From: Candidatus Moraniibacteriota bacterium
Lineage (GTDB): Bacteria; Patescibacteria; Paceibacteria; Moranbacterales; UBA2206
Reading direction: 5' to 3'
Length of the DNA: 64,000 nucleotides
Assembly (NCBI GenBank): GCA_030645735.1
Contig: JAUSNP010000006.1
Location: 62,001-126,000, forward strand
The notes below the pieces were generated by a model. That model saw nothing but the letters and a program-made list of their open reading frames with translations, was not told the origin of the DNA and did no database searches. The translations under genes and the position numbers were made by a program. This document shows, piece by piece, positions 37,810 through 47,098 of the stretch (position 1 is its first letter; every line of letters begins with the position of its first letter).

Positions 37810-37866
37810 TATTAGCCACTTTTATTTCTGATTTGTTTCCTCACAGAGACAAATTGGATATTCAGC

Positions 37867-37923
37867 AAAAAAGGCCGTAACTGGTCTTTTTTGTTTTGTT
37901 TTAGGCTCACATTATGTTATTAT
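37867..37923 (+). promoter_or_regulatory. Terminator followed by an extended -10 promoter for trmD
   Basis: An AAAAAGGCC/GGTCTTTTTT hairpin (37867-37892) ends the khpA transcript; TGT-TATTAT follows with the -10 at 37918-37923. Transcription would start at the trmD ATG (37930), predicting a leaderless message. Confidence 0.65.
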
Positions 37924-37929
37924 TAATAC

Positions 37930-38598
37930 ATGTTAAAGTTCGACATAATCACAATTTTCCCTGAGATTTTCGATTCATATTTTTCTGAGTCGATTCTTGG
38001 GCGTGCGCAAGCGGAAGAATACATTTCCATCGAAATTGAGAATTTGCGTGACTATACTGATGACGCTCGCAAAACAGTGGACGACACGCCCTATGGTGGT
38101 GGCGCGGGTATGGTTATGAAAGTCGAACCAATTTTCAAAGCTTTGGAGGATGTGAAAAGCAAAAATGGAATCGACAAAGAAAAGACGCGTGTCATTTTAT
38201 TTTCCGCCAAGGGCAAGCGTTATACACAAAGAGATGCCGAAAGATTGTCACAATATGAGAATTTGATTTTGTTGTGTGGTCGCTATGAGGGTGTGGATGA
38301 ACGCGTGGTGGAAAATTTGTGTGACGAAGAAATTTCTATTGGCGACATGGTTTTGACTGGTGGAGAGATTCCGGCCATGGCAGTGGTGGACAGCATCACA
38401 CGACTTCTTCCAGGCGTGTTAGGCAATGCCGAGTCGATTGAAATTGAATCTCATAGTGAAGATGGCTATTTGGAATTTCCCCAATATACCAAACCAGAAG
38501 AATTCAATGGCTGGAAAGTTCCAGAGGTTTTGCTGAGTGGGGATCATAAAAAAATAAAGCAATGGCGTGAAGATCATTCCCAGAGAAAAATCAGCTAA
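37930..38598 (+). CDS. trmD: tRNA (guanine-N1)-methyltransferase TrmD
   Basis: A 222-aa SPOUT-class enzyme that methylates G37 of tRNAs to prevent frameshifting. Hallmarks: FDIITIFPEIFDSYFSESILGRAQ at the N-terminus, VDDTPYGGGAGMVMKVEPI, the knotted SAM site LLCGRYEGVDERV ... EISIGDMVLTGGEIPAMAVVDS and the C-terminal LLSGDHKKIKQWRE. Length is near the family's ~230-250 aa. Not coded beside rpsP or rplS here. It overlaps the longest possible ftsW frame. Confidence 0.95.
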   Translation: MLKFDIITIFPEIFDSYFSESILGRAQAEEYISIEIENLRDYTDDARKTVDDTPYGGGAGMVMKVEPIFKALEDVKSKNGIDKEKTRVILFSAKGKRYTQRDAERLSQYENLILLCGRYEGVDERVVENLCDEEISIGDMVLTGGEIPAMAVVDSITRLLPGVLGNAESIEIESHSEDGYLEFPQYTKPEEFNGWKVPEVLLSGDHKKIKQWREDHSQRKIS

Positions 38599-38614
38599 AA
38601 ATGAGAATGGCAAA

Positions 38615-39703
38615 ATGGATGCAGTTTTGATGTATGCCGTTTTTGGCTTGTTAGTTTTTGGTTTGATTATGATCGCTAGCGCTGGCGTGGGCTATGCGCG
38701 GACGCGTTTTGGTGATGAATATTATTTTTTTAAGCGGCAACTTTTGTTTGGAATTTTACCAGGACTTTTGATTTTGACAATTATAAAAAATATTGATTAT
38801 CGCATTTGGAAAAAGTTTTCTTTCATAGCTTTTGTGGTTAGTATTATTGCGCTCATTTTGGTTTTTGTGCCAGGCTTTGGAACAAAGATTTATGGCGCCA
38901 ATCGCTGGTTGCAATTGGGACCTTTGTCATTTCAACCAGCAGAGATGTTGAAAATTTCTTTGATTCTATATTTAGCAGCGTGGCTAGAAAGCCGTCGCGA
39001 AAAAATTACCGATTTTTATGAAGGTTTGATGCCATTTGTGATGATTGTTGCCTTGGTCAGTTTTTTGCTCATCAAACAACCCGACATTGGAACGCTGGGT
39101 GTGACGATTCTCATCGCTATGTCAATTTTCTTTGTGTCAGGTGCTAAAATTTCTCACATGTTTGCAATGGGTGTGGCTGGTTTTCTTGCACTTCTAGCGC
39201 TGATTAAATTCGAATCATATCGTATGGATCGTCTGTTGGTTTTTTTGCATCCGGAATTGGATCCGCGCGGGATTGGCTATCAGATTAATCAAGCGTTGCT
39301 AGCTATTGGCTCTGGCGGAATTTTTGGGGTTGGGTTGGGTCACAGTTTGCAAAAATTCAACTATCTGCCAGAACCGGTAGGTGATTCAATTTTTGCCATC
39401 ATCGGAGAGGAATTGGGATTTTTTGGCGAATTTGTTTTGATAATGCTGTTTGTGGTTTTCTTTTTGCGTGGACTGCGCATTGCCAAAAATGCGCCAGATA
39501 TGTTTGGAAAATTGGTGGCCACTGGTATCGTGTCTTGGATAACCTTTCAAGCATTCATAAACATCTCGGCAATTTCCGGACTCATTCCGTTGACAGGCAT
39601 CCCATTGCCGTTCATTAGTTATGGAGGCACCTCAATCATTTTTTTATTAACAAGCGTTGGAATTTTATTAAATATTTCAAAACAAACAAACTTAAACAGT
39701 TAA
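38615..39703 (+). CDS. ftsW: Lipid II polymerase FtsW/RodA family
   Basis: A 362-aa SEDS-family membrane protein (ten or so helices) from ATG 38615; the open frame reaches back to 38567 inside trmD. Signatures: QLGPLSFQPAEMLKISLILYLAAWL, KQPDIGTLGVTILI with the catalytic Asp region, PEPVGDSIFAIIGEELGFFG, and PLTGIPLPFISYGGTSIIFLLTSVGILLNIS. SEDS proteins polymerise lipid II glycan strands. The following murG and murC genes support FtsW of the division cluster rather than RodA, but sequence alone does not decide. Confidence 0.88.
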   Translation: MDAVLMYAVFGLLVFGLIMIASAGVGYARTRFGDEYYFFKRQLLFGILPGLLILTIIKNIDYRIWKKFSFIAFVVSIIALILVFVPGFGTKIYGANRWLQLGPLSFQPAEMLKISLILYLAAWLESRREKITDFYEGLMPFVMIVALVSFLLIKQPDIGTLGVTILIAMSIFFVSGAKISHMFAMGVAGFLALLALIKFESYRMDRLLVFLHPELDPRGIGYQINQALLAIGSGGIFGVGLGHSLQKFNYLPEPVGDSIFAIIGEELGFFGEFVLIMLFVVFFLRGLRIAKNAPDMFGKLVATGIVSWITFQAFINISAISGLIPLTGIPLPFISYGGTSIIFLLTSVGILLNISKQTNLNS

Positions 39704-39792
39704 TAAAGTCAAAAGTCTATAAAGTCTATAAAGTATTGTAATGAAATAACTTTACGAACTTTCATCTTTATAAACTTTATGAACTCAATTTT

Positions 39793-40893
39793 ATGAAGAT
39801 TATATTAGCGGGCGGAGGAACAGGTGGGCATTTGATGCCATTGGTGGCAGTGGCCAGAAAAATCAAAGAGAAGGCGCCAGACACAACTTTTGTTTTTGTC
39901 GGTCCAAAAGGCCAAATGGAAGATGACATCATTGGCAAAGAAGGGATTCCGATGCGAGCGATTGCCACTGGCAAATTGCGTCGCTATTTTTCTTTGAGCA
40001 ATTTCACTGACATCTTTCGGATTCTGTTTGGAATTTTGCAATGCATGAAAATTTTGTTGGCAGAAATGCCAGACGCAGTTTTTTCCAAAGGTGGTTATGC
40101 TTCAATTCCAGTGGTTTTTGTAGCTTGGATGTATCGCATTCCAATTATGATTCACGAGTCTGACGCAGTGCCAGGAATGGCGAATGGAATTTTGAGCAAA
40201 TTTGCAGATCGTGTGGCAGTGACATATCCAGAAGCGGAAAAGGAATTTCCATCTGCGCAAGTTGTAGTGACAGGCAATCCGATTCGTGAGGATGTCAATC
40301 TTGGTGATGTGGCCAAGGCGCGTCAAATGTTTGAACTGACTGAATCGAGAAAAACAATTTTTGTTTATGGTGGATCACAAGGTGCCAAGATTATTAATGA
40401 TAAAATAGTGGAATTGTTGCCGGAACTTTTGAAAAGATATCAAGTCATTCATCAAACTGGACAAAATAATTTTGAGGATGTGAAACATATGGCTGGCGAA
40501 TTGGGTATCAAGGCTGGACGAGAAGGCTATCATCCGCTTTCTTTTATCGGTGAAGAATTGAAGGATATTTTTGCAGTTTCAGATTTGGTAATTTCTCGCG
40601 CTGGAGCCACATCAATTGCGGAAATTGCCGCTAATGGCAAACCAGCAATTTTGATTCCCATTGACAAGTCAGCCAACAATCATCAGCGAATGAATGCCTA
40701 TGCGATTGCCAAATTTGGCGGATGTGTAGTTTTGGAGGAAAATAATTTAGGCGAAAATTTATTTTTGAGCAGAATTAATGAAATTTTGGAAAATGATGAG
40801 TTTCGACAAAAACTAGCCACAGATATTAAAATATTTTACCATCCAGATGCAGCTGACAAAATTGCGGATGGAGTGTTGGGTATGATTAATTAA
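39793..40893 (+). CDS. murG: UDP-GlcNAc:lipid I GlcNAc-transferase MurG
   Basis: A 366-aa GT28 enzyme that converts lipid I to lipid II on the cytoplasmic face of the membrane. The N-terminal LAGGGTGGHLMPLVAVARKI glycine-rich loop, VFSKGGYASIPVVFVAWM and PIMIHESDAVPGMANGILSKFADRV, VTGNPIRE, YGGSQGAKIINDKI and the donor site SRAGATSIAEIAANGKPAILIPI are all MurG-typical. Length is normal. It sits between ftsW and murC, as in the dcw cluster. The preceding gap (39704-39792) is AT-rich with AGTCTATAAAGT repeats. Confidence 0.96.
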   Translation: MKIILAGGGTGGHLMPLVAVARKIKEKAPDTTFVFVGPKGQMEDDIIGKEGIPMRAIATGKLRRYFSLSNFTDIFRILFGILQCMKILLAEMPDAVFSKGGYASIPVVFVAWMYRIPIMIHESDAVPGMANGILSKFADRVAVTYPEAEKEFPSAQVVVTGNPIREDVNLGDVAKARQMFELTESRKTIFVYGGSQGAKIINDKIVELLPELLKRYQVIHQTGQNNFEDVKHMAGELGIKAGREGYHPLSFIGEELKDIFAVSDLVISRAGATSIAEIAANGKPAILIPIDKSANNHQRMNAYAIAKFGGCVVLEENNLGENLFLSRINEILENDEFRQKLATDIKIFYHPDAADKIADGVLGMIN

Positions 40894-40924
40894 GACTCAC
40901 TAATTGAAGCTAATTAAAAAACGA

Positions 40925-42301
40925 ATGGAAACGAATATGCTAGATTTGTCAAAAATTAAAAAAGTATATGTTATTGGCATCAAGGGTTCTGGTGTGATTG
41001 CTTTGGTGCAAATTTTGCAATCGATCGGGATTGAAATAACGGGCTCAGACACGCATGAAAAGTTTTTCACTGATGAAGTTTTACAAAAGTTGGGTATCCA
41101 ATATTTTGAAAATTTTGCGGCGAAAAATATTCCGGCTGACGCTGATCTGATTTTGTATTCGACAGCCTACAATGAGCATAACAATATTGAGTTTGCCCAA
41201 GCAAAAAGCCACAATTTTACAATGATGAGCTATCCGGAATTGTTGGCGCAACTTTTCAATCAAAAATATGGCATCGCGGTTTGCGGGACACATGGCAAAA
41301 CTACAACCTCCGCCATGTTGGCCTATGTGATGCAACAAGTTGGAACTTCGCCAACAGCTGTGATTGGCAGTCGCGTGCGCCAATGGGGTTCCAATGCGTT
41401 GATCGGCAATGGTGAGACATTTGTGATTGAGGCCGATGAGTTTCAAAACAAATTGGCGCTCTATGAGCCTAAGGCGGCGATTTTGACCAGTGTGGACTAT
41501 GATCATCCGGATTTTTATCCAACTTTTGCCGAATATAAAAAAGCTTTTGAAGATTTTGTGATGAAGATTCCCAAAATTGGATTTTTGGCTGTGTGGGGAG
41601 ATTCAGTGGCCACCAATGAGGTGGTGTGTGGCGCGCAGTGTGAAATAATAAAATATGGCTTCCAAGAAGACAATGATGTGGTGATTGTAAAAAAAGATGC
41701 ACAGAATTTTGCTGTGATTTATTCTGGCAAAGACCTAGGTGATTTCGCAATGCAATTAGTTGGCGATCATAATATTTTGAATGCTGTTTCAGTGATTATT
41801 GTGTGTCATAAATTGAATTTAGATATGGAAAAAGTGCGTGAAGCTTTGCGGAATTTTGAAGGTACTTCTAGAAGATTTGAAATTGTAGGACAAAGAAATG
41901 GCGCGATTTTGATTGATGACTATGGTCATCACCCAGAAGAAATCAAAGTGACTTTGAAAGGCGCGCGCGAGAAATATTCCGACAAAAATTTGATTGTAGT
42001 TTTTCATCCGCATTCCTATTCACGCACTGAAGCTCTGTTGCAAGATTTTGCGCAAAGCTTTGATGATGCGGACAAGGTGATTGTGTTGGATATTTATGGT
42101 TCGGCCAGAGAAAATACTGGCAAGGTTTCTTCATTAGATTTGGTGAATCTGATCAACAAATACAATCGCGACAAAGCCGAGCACATTCCAACTATCGATG
42201 AATGCGTCGAATCTTTGCAAGACAAAATTGGTGACCAAGACATCGTCCTCACCATCGGCGCCGGCAATGTTTTTGAGGTGGTGAATAAATTGAAACAATA
42301 A
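40925..42301 (+). CDS. murC: UDP-N-acetylmuramate-L-alanine ligase MurC
   Basis: A Mur ligase of about 458 aa that adds L-Ala to UDP-MurNAc. Visible: N-terminal Rossmann GIKGSGVIALVQILQSIGIEITGSDTHE, ATP loop CGTHGKTTTSAMLAYVMQQ, EADEFQNKLALYEPKAAILTSVDYDHPDFYP, and the C-terminal DDYGHHPEEIKVTLKGARE ... FHPHSYSRTEALLQDFAQSF, the MurC/Mpl signature. GIKGSG in place of GIGGIG is unusual. Several starts (40904 TTG, 40925 and 40937 ATG) are possible. Confidence 0.92.
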   Translation: METNMLDLSKIKKVYVIGIKGSGVIALVQILQSIGIEITGSDTHEKFFTDEVLQKLGIQYFENFAAKNIPADADLILYSTAYNEHNNIEFAQAKSHNFTMMSYPELLAQLFNQKYGIAVCGTHGKTTTSAMLAYVMQQVGTSPTAVIGSRVRQWGSNALIGNGETFVIEADEFQNKLALYEPKAAILTSVDYDHPDFYPTFAEYKKAFEDFVMKIPKIGFLAVWGDSVATNEVVCGAQCEIIKYGFQEDNDVVIVKKDAQNFAVIYSGKDLGDFAMQLVGDHNILNAVSVIIVCHKLNLDMEKVREALRNFEGTSRRFEIVGQRNGAILIDDYGHHPEEIKVTLKGAREKYSDKNLIVVFHPHSYSRTEALLQDFAQSFDDADKVIVLDIYGSARENTGKVSSLDLVNLINKYNRDKAEHIPTIDECVESLQDKIGDQDIVLTIGAGNVFEVVNKLKQ

Positions 42302-42321
42302 TTTTTTTAATTTATAAAAAC

Positions 42322-42621
42322 ATGACAACAAATGAATTTCAAGAAATGTGTGCCAAGACGGTAGGCGATATTGATGCAAAATATAATATTATTCGTGATC
42401 CCCACTTTAGTTTTACGCAATTTATTGAAGAAGTTGGTGAACTAGCAAAAGAAATAAATAAACCAAGATTGCGCAATAAAGAAATAGATCGAGAAAATCT
42501 AAATGGCGAATTTGCTGATGTTGCATTACAGTTTTATGCACTTGCTAAAATATTAAATGTTGATGTGGATGAAGCGGTGGCGTCAAAAACTAAGATATTA
42601 AAAGAAAGGCATAATTTATAA
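42322..42621 (+). CDS. MazG-like nucleotide pyrophosphohydrolase, second copy
   Basis: A 99-aa single-domain MazG-superfamily protein. Motifs FIEEVGELAKEINKP (about 34-48) and GEFADVALQFYALAKIL (about 72-88) give the EExxE...ExxD metal site. Unlike the gene at 9122 it sits between murC and a P-type ATPase gene; the two are not near-identical, so this is an old duplication or separate acquisition. Confidence 0.83.
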   Translation: MTTNEFQEMCAKTVGDIDAKYNIIRDPHFSFTQFIEEVGELAKEINKPRLRNKEIDRENLNGEFADVALQFYALAKILNVDVDEAVASKTKILKERHNL

Positions 42622-42646
42622 TCTTTGATAAAAGTAAATTAGGATA

Positions 42647-45364
42647 ATGGTAAAAAATAAAAACATCTACAACATGTCAGTCGCGGAAATCTTGAAAAAG
42701 TTTTCGACGACGGAGAAGGGGCTTTCTGAGGAGGAGGCGAAAAATCGTCTCAAGGAGTTTGGGCAAAACAAATTGCAGAAAAAAGCTAGTTGGAGATGGT
42801 TGAAATTGATTTGGAATCAATTCAATGATGCTTTGGTGTGGATTTTGTTGGTGGCAGCGAGTTTGGCATCATTTTTTCATGAGTGGAGAGATGTGACAAT
42901 CATCTTGATTATTGTGGCCATCAATGCAACTATCGGATTTTTTCAAGAATGGAAAGCTGAGCGAATTTTGGATCAAATCAAAAATCTGACCACAGAAAAA
43001 GCGGTGGTTTTTCGCGATGGCGAGAAAAAGCAAATTGATACCAAATTTTTAGTGCCTGGAGACGCGGTATTTGTGGTGAGTGGTGACAAGGTTCCAGCCG
43101 ATGGATATCTAATTGAAAATTATGATTTCAAAGTGAACAGTTTTATCTTTACTGGCGAATCAAAAGCGGAAAGCAAATCTGCCAAAGTCATCGCTGAAGA
43201 AAATGTGGCCTTGGCAGACATCGATAATATGGTTTTTATGGGTGAAACAATTGCAGTGGGTGAAGCAGTATTTGTCGTGACGGGCACAGGTATGAATACG
43301 GAGTTGGGCAAAATTGCCAATCTGACGCAAGAGGTGAAAGAAGATTTGACGCCAATGCAAAAACAAATGCGCACTCTCGGTCGTGATGTGACGATTTTGT
43401 CAGTTTTGATTGGCGTGTTGGTTCTGATTGCTGGGCAATATTTCAACATGTCACTTTATCAGAATTTTCTTTTTGCTTTAGCCTTAGCAGTATCGGTCGT
43501 ACCAGAGGGCTTGCCAGCGGCTATTTCAGTGGCCTTGTCACTTGGCATGAAAAGACTTTTGAAAGATAATGTATTGGCGAAAAAATTGAACGCCGTGGAA
43601 ACTTTGGGCTCAGTGGATATTATTTGCACAGACAAGACCGGCACCATCACTTGCAATGAATTGACAGTCACCAAGGTGGTGGTCAATAATCAAATTTTTG
43701 AAGTGAGTGGTAGTGGCTATGAACCGACTGGAAATTTCTCCATGGCTGGCAAAAATATAAAACCAACAGAAGTGCAGAATTTGGAATTGTTGTGCAAAAT
43801 TGGCGCGCTTTGCAATGATGCTAGTTTAATAAAAGATAATGAGCAATATAAAATCATAGGTGATCCGACTGAGGGCGCGATTGTGGTTTTGGGCAAAAAA
43901 TTCAATGCCAAAAAAGACTTCTTTGAAAAAGGTGAAAAGAAGCTCAGTGAAAATCCTTTTTCTTCCGACCGGATGCGGATGAGCGTGATTTTCAAAAATT
44001 CCAATACAAATTCTTTCGTGAAGGGTTCACCGGATGTGCTTTTGGACTTGTGTACGCAAAAAAAGATTGGCACGGAAATTACGCAATTTTCAGATGTTGA
44101 AAAAGAAGCGGTCAAAAAAATGTACAACACTATGTCGGCTGAGGCTTTGCGGGTTTTGGCTTTTGCTTATCGCAACTTGGATGATGTTGCCAAAAAAGAT
44201 TATGCGCAGGAAGCAGAGAAGAATTTGATTTGGGTTGGTATGATGGCGATGATTGATCCACCAAGGCAGAATGTGGGCGAGGCCATCAAAGAATGCAAAA
44301 GAATGGGCATCAAGGTGATTATGATCACAGGCGATTATGAAATCACTGCGCGCGCCATTGCCAAGAATGTGAATTTGATTGATGGTGATGAAAACACTTT
44401 TGAAATTATCAATGGAAAAACCCTGAATGGTTTGAAAGACGCGGAAGTATATAAAAAGATAAAAGCCAAGGACGTGGTTTTTGCGCGCATCGCGCCGGAA
44501 CAAAAATTGCGCATTGCGACAATTTTGAAAAACAATCGCCAAGTGATTGCTATGACGGGCGACGGCGTGAATGACGCGCCAGCTTTGAAAAAGGCGGACA
44601 TCGGTGTGGCTATGGGTGTGATTGGCACAGATGTTTCCAAAGAAGCGGGGGATATGATTCTGCTAGATGACAATTTTGCATCAATTGTGAAAGGCGTGAA
44701 AGAAGGACGGACTATTTTTGTGAATCTGAAAAAATTTATACATTATGTTTTCACTTCCAATGCCAGTGAACTCATCACTGTTATTTTTGGAGTCATTTTG
44801 CAAATTCCTTCCCCAATTTCAGCGGTGCAGATTTTGGCGGTGGACTTGGGCACGGATATTTTTCCATCTTTCGCCTTGGGATTGGAACCGCATGAACCAG
44901 GCGCTGGCAGTGAAAAGGCAGTCAGCAAAGGTGGAGTGATGACGACGAAAGGTTTTCGTCGCATAATGTATCTGGGTGTGATTATGGCCACCGGCGCGGT
45001 CATCGCATTTTTGTGGTCAATGTTGCGTGGCGGTTGGCATTTCGGAGACAAAATTGATCTAGATGCGCTGTTGTATATCAAATCAACGACTGCGGCCTAT
45101 GCCGTACTTTCTATGACGCAGATGGCCAATCTTTTGCAATCGCGCAGTGAAAAACTCTCGCCCTTCCAATTGGGATTTTTCAAAAATCCGCACGCCTTGT
45201 TTGCAATCCTGATTTCCTTTATAATGCTCTTGCTGTTTATGTATTTGCCAATCTTGCAAAAATATCTGCACATGGCACCAATTGATTGGAAAGATTGGAT
45301 AGTCGTAGCCGTATCATTTGTAGTGGTATTTGTGTGGGAAGAAGCCAGAAAAAGTGAGAAATAA
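42647..45364 (+). CDS. P-type Ca2+-ATPase-like cation pump
   Basis: A 905-aa P2-type ATPase with ten membrane helices. TGES dephosphorylation motif (about 168), VPEGLPAAISVALSLGMKR in M4, phosphorylation site DKTGTIT with Asp329, KGSPDVLL nucleotide-binding motif and the hinge TGDGVNDAPALKKADIGVAMG (about 637) are intact. The VPEGLPA motif and the N-terminal cation_ATPase_N domain (VAEILKKFSTTEKGLSEEEAKNRL) indicate the SERCA/PMCA-like group. It exports Ca2+ or a similar cation. Substrate is inferred from family. Confidence 0.9.
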   Translation: MVKNKNIYNMSVAEILKKFSTTEKGLSEEEAKNRLKEFGQNKLQKKASWRWLKLIWNQFNDALVWILLVAASLASFFHEWRDVTIILIIVAINATIGFFQEWKAERILDQIKNLTTEKAVVFRDGEKKQIDTKFLVPGDAVFVVSGDKVPADGYLIENYDFKVNSFIFTGESKAESKSAKVIAEENVALADIDNMVFMGETIAVGEAVFVVTGTGMNTELGKIANLTQEVKEDLTPMQKQMRTLGRDVTILSVLIGVLVLIAGQYFNMSLYQNFLFALALAVSVVPEGLPAAISVALSLGMKRLLKDNVLAKKLNAVETLGSVDIICTDKTGTITCNELTVTKVVVNNQIFEVSGSGYEPTGNFSMAGKNIKPTEVQNLELLCKIGALCNDASLIKDNEQYKIIGDPTEGAIVVLGKKFNAKKDFFEKGEKKLSENPFSSDRMRMSVIFKNSNTNSFVKGSPDVLLDLCTQKKIGTEITQFSDVEKEAVKKMYNTMSAEALRVLAFAYRNLDDVAKKDYAQEAEKNLIWVGMMAMIDPPRQNVGEAIKECKRMGIKVIMITGDYEITARAIAKNVNLIDGDENTFEIINGKTLNGLKDAEVYKKIKAKDVVFARIAPEQKLRIATILKNNRQVIAMTGDGVNDAPALKKADIGVAMGVIGTDVSKEAGDMILLDDNFASIVKGVKEGRTIFVNLKKFIHYVFTSNASELITVIFGVILQIPSPISAVQILAVDLGTDIFPSFALGLEPHEPGAGSEKAVSKGGVMTTKGFRRIMYLGVIMATGAVIAFLWSMLRGGWHFGDKIDLDALLYIKSTTAAYAVLSMTQMANLLQSRSEKLSPFQLGFFKNPHALFAILISFIMLLLFMYLPILQKYLHMAPIDWKDWIVVAVSFVVVFVWEEARKSEK

Positions 45365-45411
45365 AAAAAATAAAAAACACTTCAGCAAGGTTATCATATT
45401 GAAGTAAGAAA

Positions 45412-45621
45412 ATGAAAGACTTGATGCAAAAATACAAGAAAATAACCGGCGTGGTTTTTATAATCTTGGGAATCTTGGCTTTGATTACGCCATTGACTCC
45501 AGGGTCTTGGTTGATTTTTGTGGGCTTGGAATTGATTGGAATGCGACTGGCTTTTTATAAAAATTTGCAAAATGCTATAATGAATTTAGTAACTAGATAT
45601 TCAAAAGAAAACAATGATTGA
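45412..45621 (+). CDS. PGPGW-type small membrane protein
   Basis: A 69-aa protein with two short hydrophobic segments around LITPLTPGSWLIFVGLELIGMRL, the PGPGW-type (TIGR02611) signature; function unknown. It overlaps the next gene (murB) by 8 bases. It may be co-expressed with it. Confidence 0.72.
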   Translation: MKDLMQKYKKITGVVFIILGILALITPLTPGSWLIFVGLELIGMRLAFYKNLQNAIMNLVTRYSKENND

Positions 45622-46558
45622 TATTCAAAAAAATGTAGTTTTAGCGCCTCACACAACCTTCAAAATTGGCGGACCAGCCAAGGAATTTGTGGTGGTCAAA
45701 AATGAAGAAGAATTGCTTGAAGCCTTGCATTATGCTAAAGATAATAATCTAAAATATTATATCTTAGCTGGCGGTAGCAATGTTTTGTTTGCTGACGAAG
45801 GTTTCGATGGTTTAGTGATTCGCATTTCAGGAAGAGGTGAAATCAAGTTGCTGGAAGATCAGAAAATTGAATCTTGGACGGGTGAAACTCTTGGGCAGAT
45901 TGTGAATTTTTCCAAGGAAAATTCTTTGGCCGGCATGGAAAATTTGATTGGTATTCCTGGGTCAATTGGCGGGGCAGTGCGTGGCAATGCGGGAGCGTTT
46001 GGGACTGACACCAAGGATTTAGTTGAAAAAGTTAGAGCGGTTGATATTTCAAATAGCGAGAGTATAATTAGAGAGTACTCAAATGCAGAATGTGATTTCG
46101 CCTACAGACACAGCATATTCAAAGAAAATCCGAAATTGATTATTCTGTCAGTTACATTGAAATTGAAGTCTGGCAACAAAGATGAGATATTTCAGAGGAT
46201 GAAGGAAATAATAAAGACAAGAAATGACAAATTGCCGATGGGTTGGGTGGGGTGCGCCGGAAGCATCTTTGAAAATCCGCATGTAGAGAATGCAGAACTT
46301 CACGAAAGATTTAAGGCAGCAAGCGGATTCATCTATCCAAGTGGAGAGATTCCCGCCGGCTGGCTCATCAGTGAAATGGGGTTGCGTGGAAAGAAGATGG
46401 GTGGAATTGAAGTGAGTAAAAAGCATGCCAATTTCATCATCAACGCGGGTGGTGGCACAGCGAATGACGTGGTGATGCTGACCAGTTTCATCAAGCAACA
46501 AGTGCGAGACAATCTGGGTGTGCAACTCAAAGAAGAAGTGAATTATATTGGATACTAA
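45614..46558 (+). CDS. murB: UDP-N-acetylenolpyruvoylglucosamine reductase MurB
   Basis: A 314-aa FAD enzyme that makes UDP-MurNAc. FAD-binding: YYILAGGSNVLFADEGFDGLVIRI, GMENLIGIPGSIGGAVRGNAGAFG; substrate and proton-donor region: CAGSIFENP with catalytic Ser, PAGWLISEMGLRGKKMGGIEVSKKHANFIINAGGGTANDV. The order and length fit type II MurB. It overlaps the upstream 69-aa gene by 8 bases, unusual for murB, which is often near murC. Confidence 0.95.
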   Translation: MIDIQKNVVLAPHTTFKIGGPAKEFVVVKNEEELLEALHYAKDNNLKYYILAGGSNVLFADEGFDGLVIRISGRGEIKLLEDQKIESWTGETLGQIVNFSKENSLAGMENLIGIPGSIGGAVRGNAGAFGTDTKDLVEKVRAVDISNSESIIREYSNAECDFAYRHSIFKENPKLIILSVTLKLKSGNKDEIFQRMKEIIKTRNDKLPMGWVGCAGSIFENPHVENAELHERFKAASGFIYPSGEIPAGWLISEMGLRGKKMGGIEVSKKHANFIINAGGGTANDVVMLTSFIKQQVRDNLGVQLKEEVNYIGY

Positions 46559-46576
46559 TTATTTAAGATTAAATAT

Positions 46577-46945
46577 ATGACAATCGCAAGCAAAGACAAT
46601 GTGAGATTTATGTACAAGGGGCTCAGAGCAGATGATGAATCAAAGGCATATATTTTGAAGAGACTAGAGCGCTTGGATAAGGTGACGGAAAAAGTTTTGC
46701 ACAAAGAAGTGGAAGTTGATTTGGACAAAAAAGGCAAATTCCGCGTTGAAGTGATGATCAAAACTGCCTATGATTTGTTCCGCGCTGAGGAAACCACCGA
46801 AAGCATCGAAGGATCAATTGATTTGGTGGTAGACGAATTGAAAGTTCAAATCACTAAAGACAAAGATAAAAGAAAAACCCTGATGAAACGCGGCGCGCAA
46901 TCAATCAAGAAAAAAGTCGTAGTCGACAAAAGCGCGCGATTCTAA
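46577..46945 (+). CDS. hpf: Ribosome hibernation-promoting factor (short HPF)
   Basis: A 122-aa S30AE-domain protein. The sequence KGLRADDESKAYILKRLERLDKVTEKVLHKEVEVDLDKKGKFRVEVMIKTAYDLFRAEETTESIEGSIDLVVDELKVQI is the family pattern; there is no C-terminal dimerisation domain, so it is the short form. It binds the ribosomal decoding centre in starvation. A terminator follows. In CPR bacteria, with their slow growth, such factors are common. Confidence 0.9.
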   Translation: MTIASKDNVRFMYKGLRADDESKAYILKRLERLDKVTEKVLHKEVEVDLDKKGKFRVEVMIKTAYDLFRAEETTESIEGSIDLVVDELKVQITKDKDKRKTLMKRGAQSIKKKVVVDKSARF

Positions 46946-46968
46946 ATAAAAATTAAATCCATATACTC

Positions 46969-47019
46969 AAAAGCCCCTTGTTTTGACGCAAGGGGCTTTT
47001 TCTTGTTTTGTGATATAAT
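46969..47019 (+). promoter_or_regulatory. Terminator plus extended -10 promoter module 1
   Basis: AAAAGCCCCTTG (46969-46980) pairs with CAAGGGGCTTTT (46989-47000), loop TTTTGACG, T run; then TGA-TATAAT (-10 at 47014-47019). Near-identical to the module at 47907. Confidence 0.85.
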
Positions 47020-47053
47020 ATAAAAAATAAAGTTTTAAAAATTTATAAATCTC

Positions 47054-47085
47054 AATCCTTCCATACGACCATATAAGGAAGGATT
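47054..47085 (+). repeat. Hairpin repeat, copy 4 of 4
   Basis: Arms AATCCTTCC and GGAAGGATT flank ATACGACCATATAA. It lies in the leader of the next gene, 14 bases before its ATG, downstream of the promoter at 47014. Confidence 0.9.
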
Positions 47086-47098
47086 CAAAAACAAAAAA

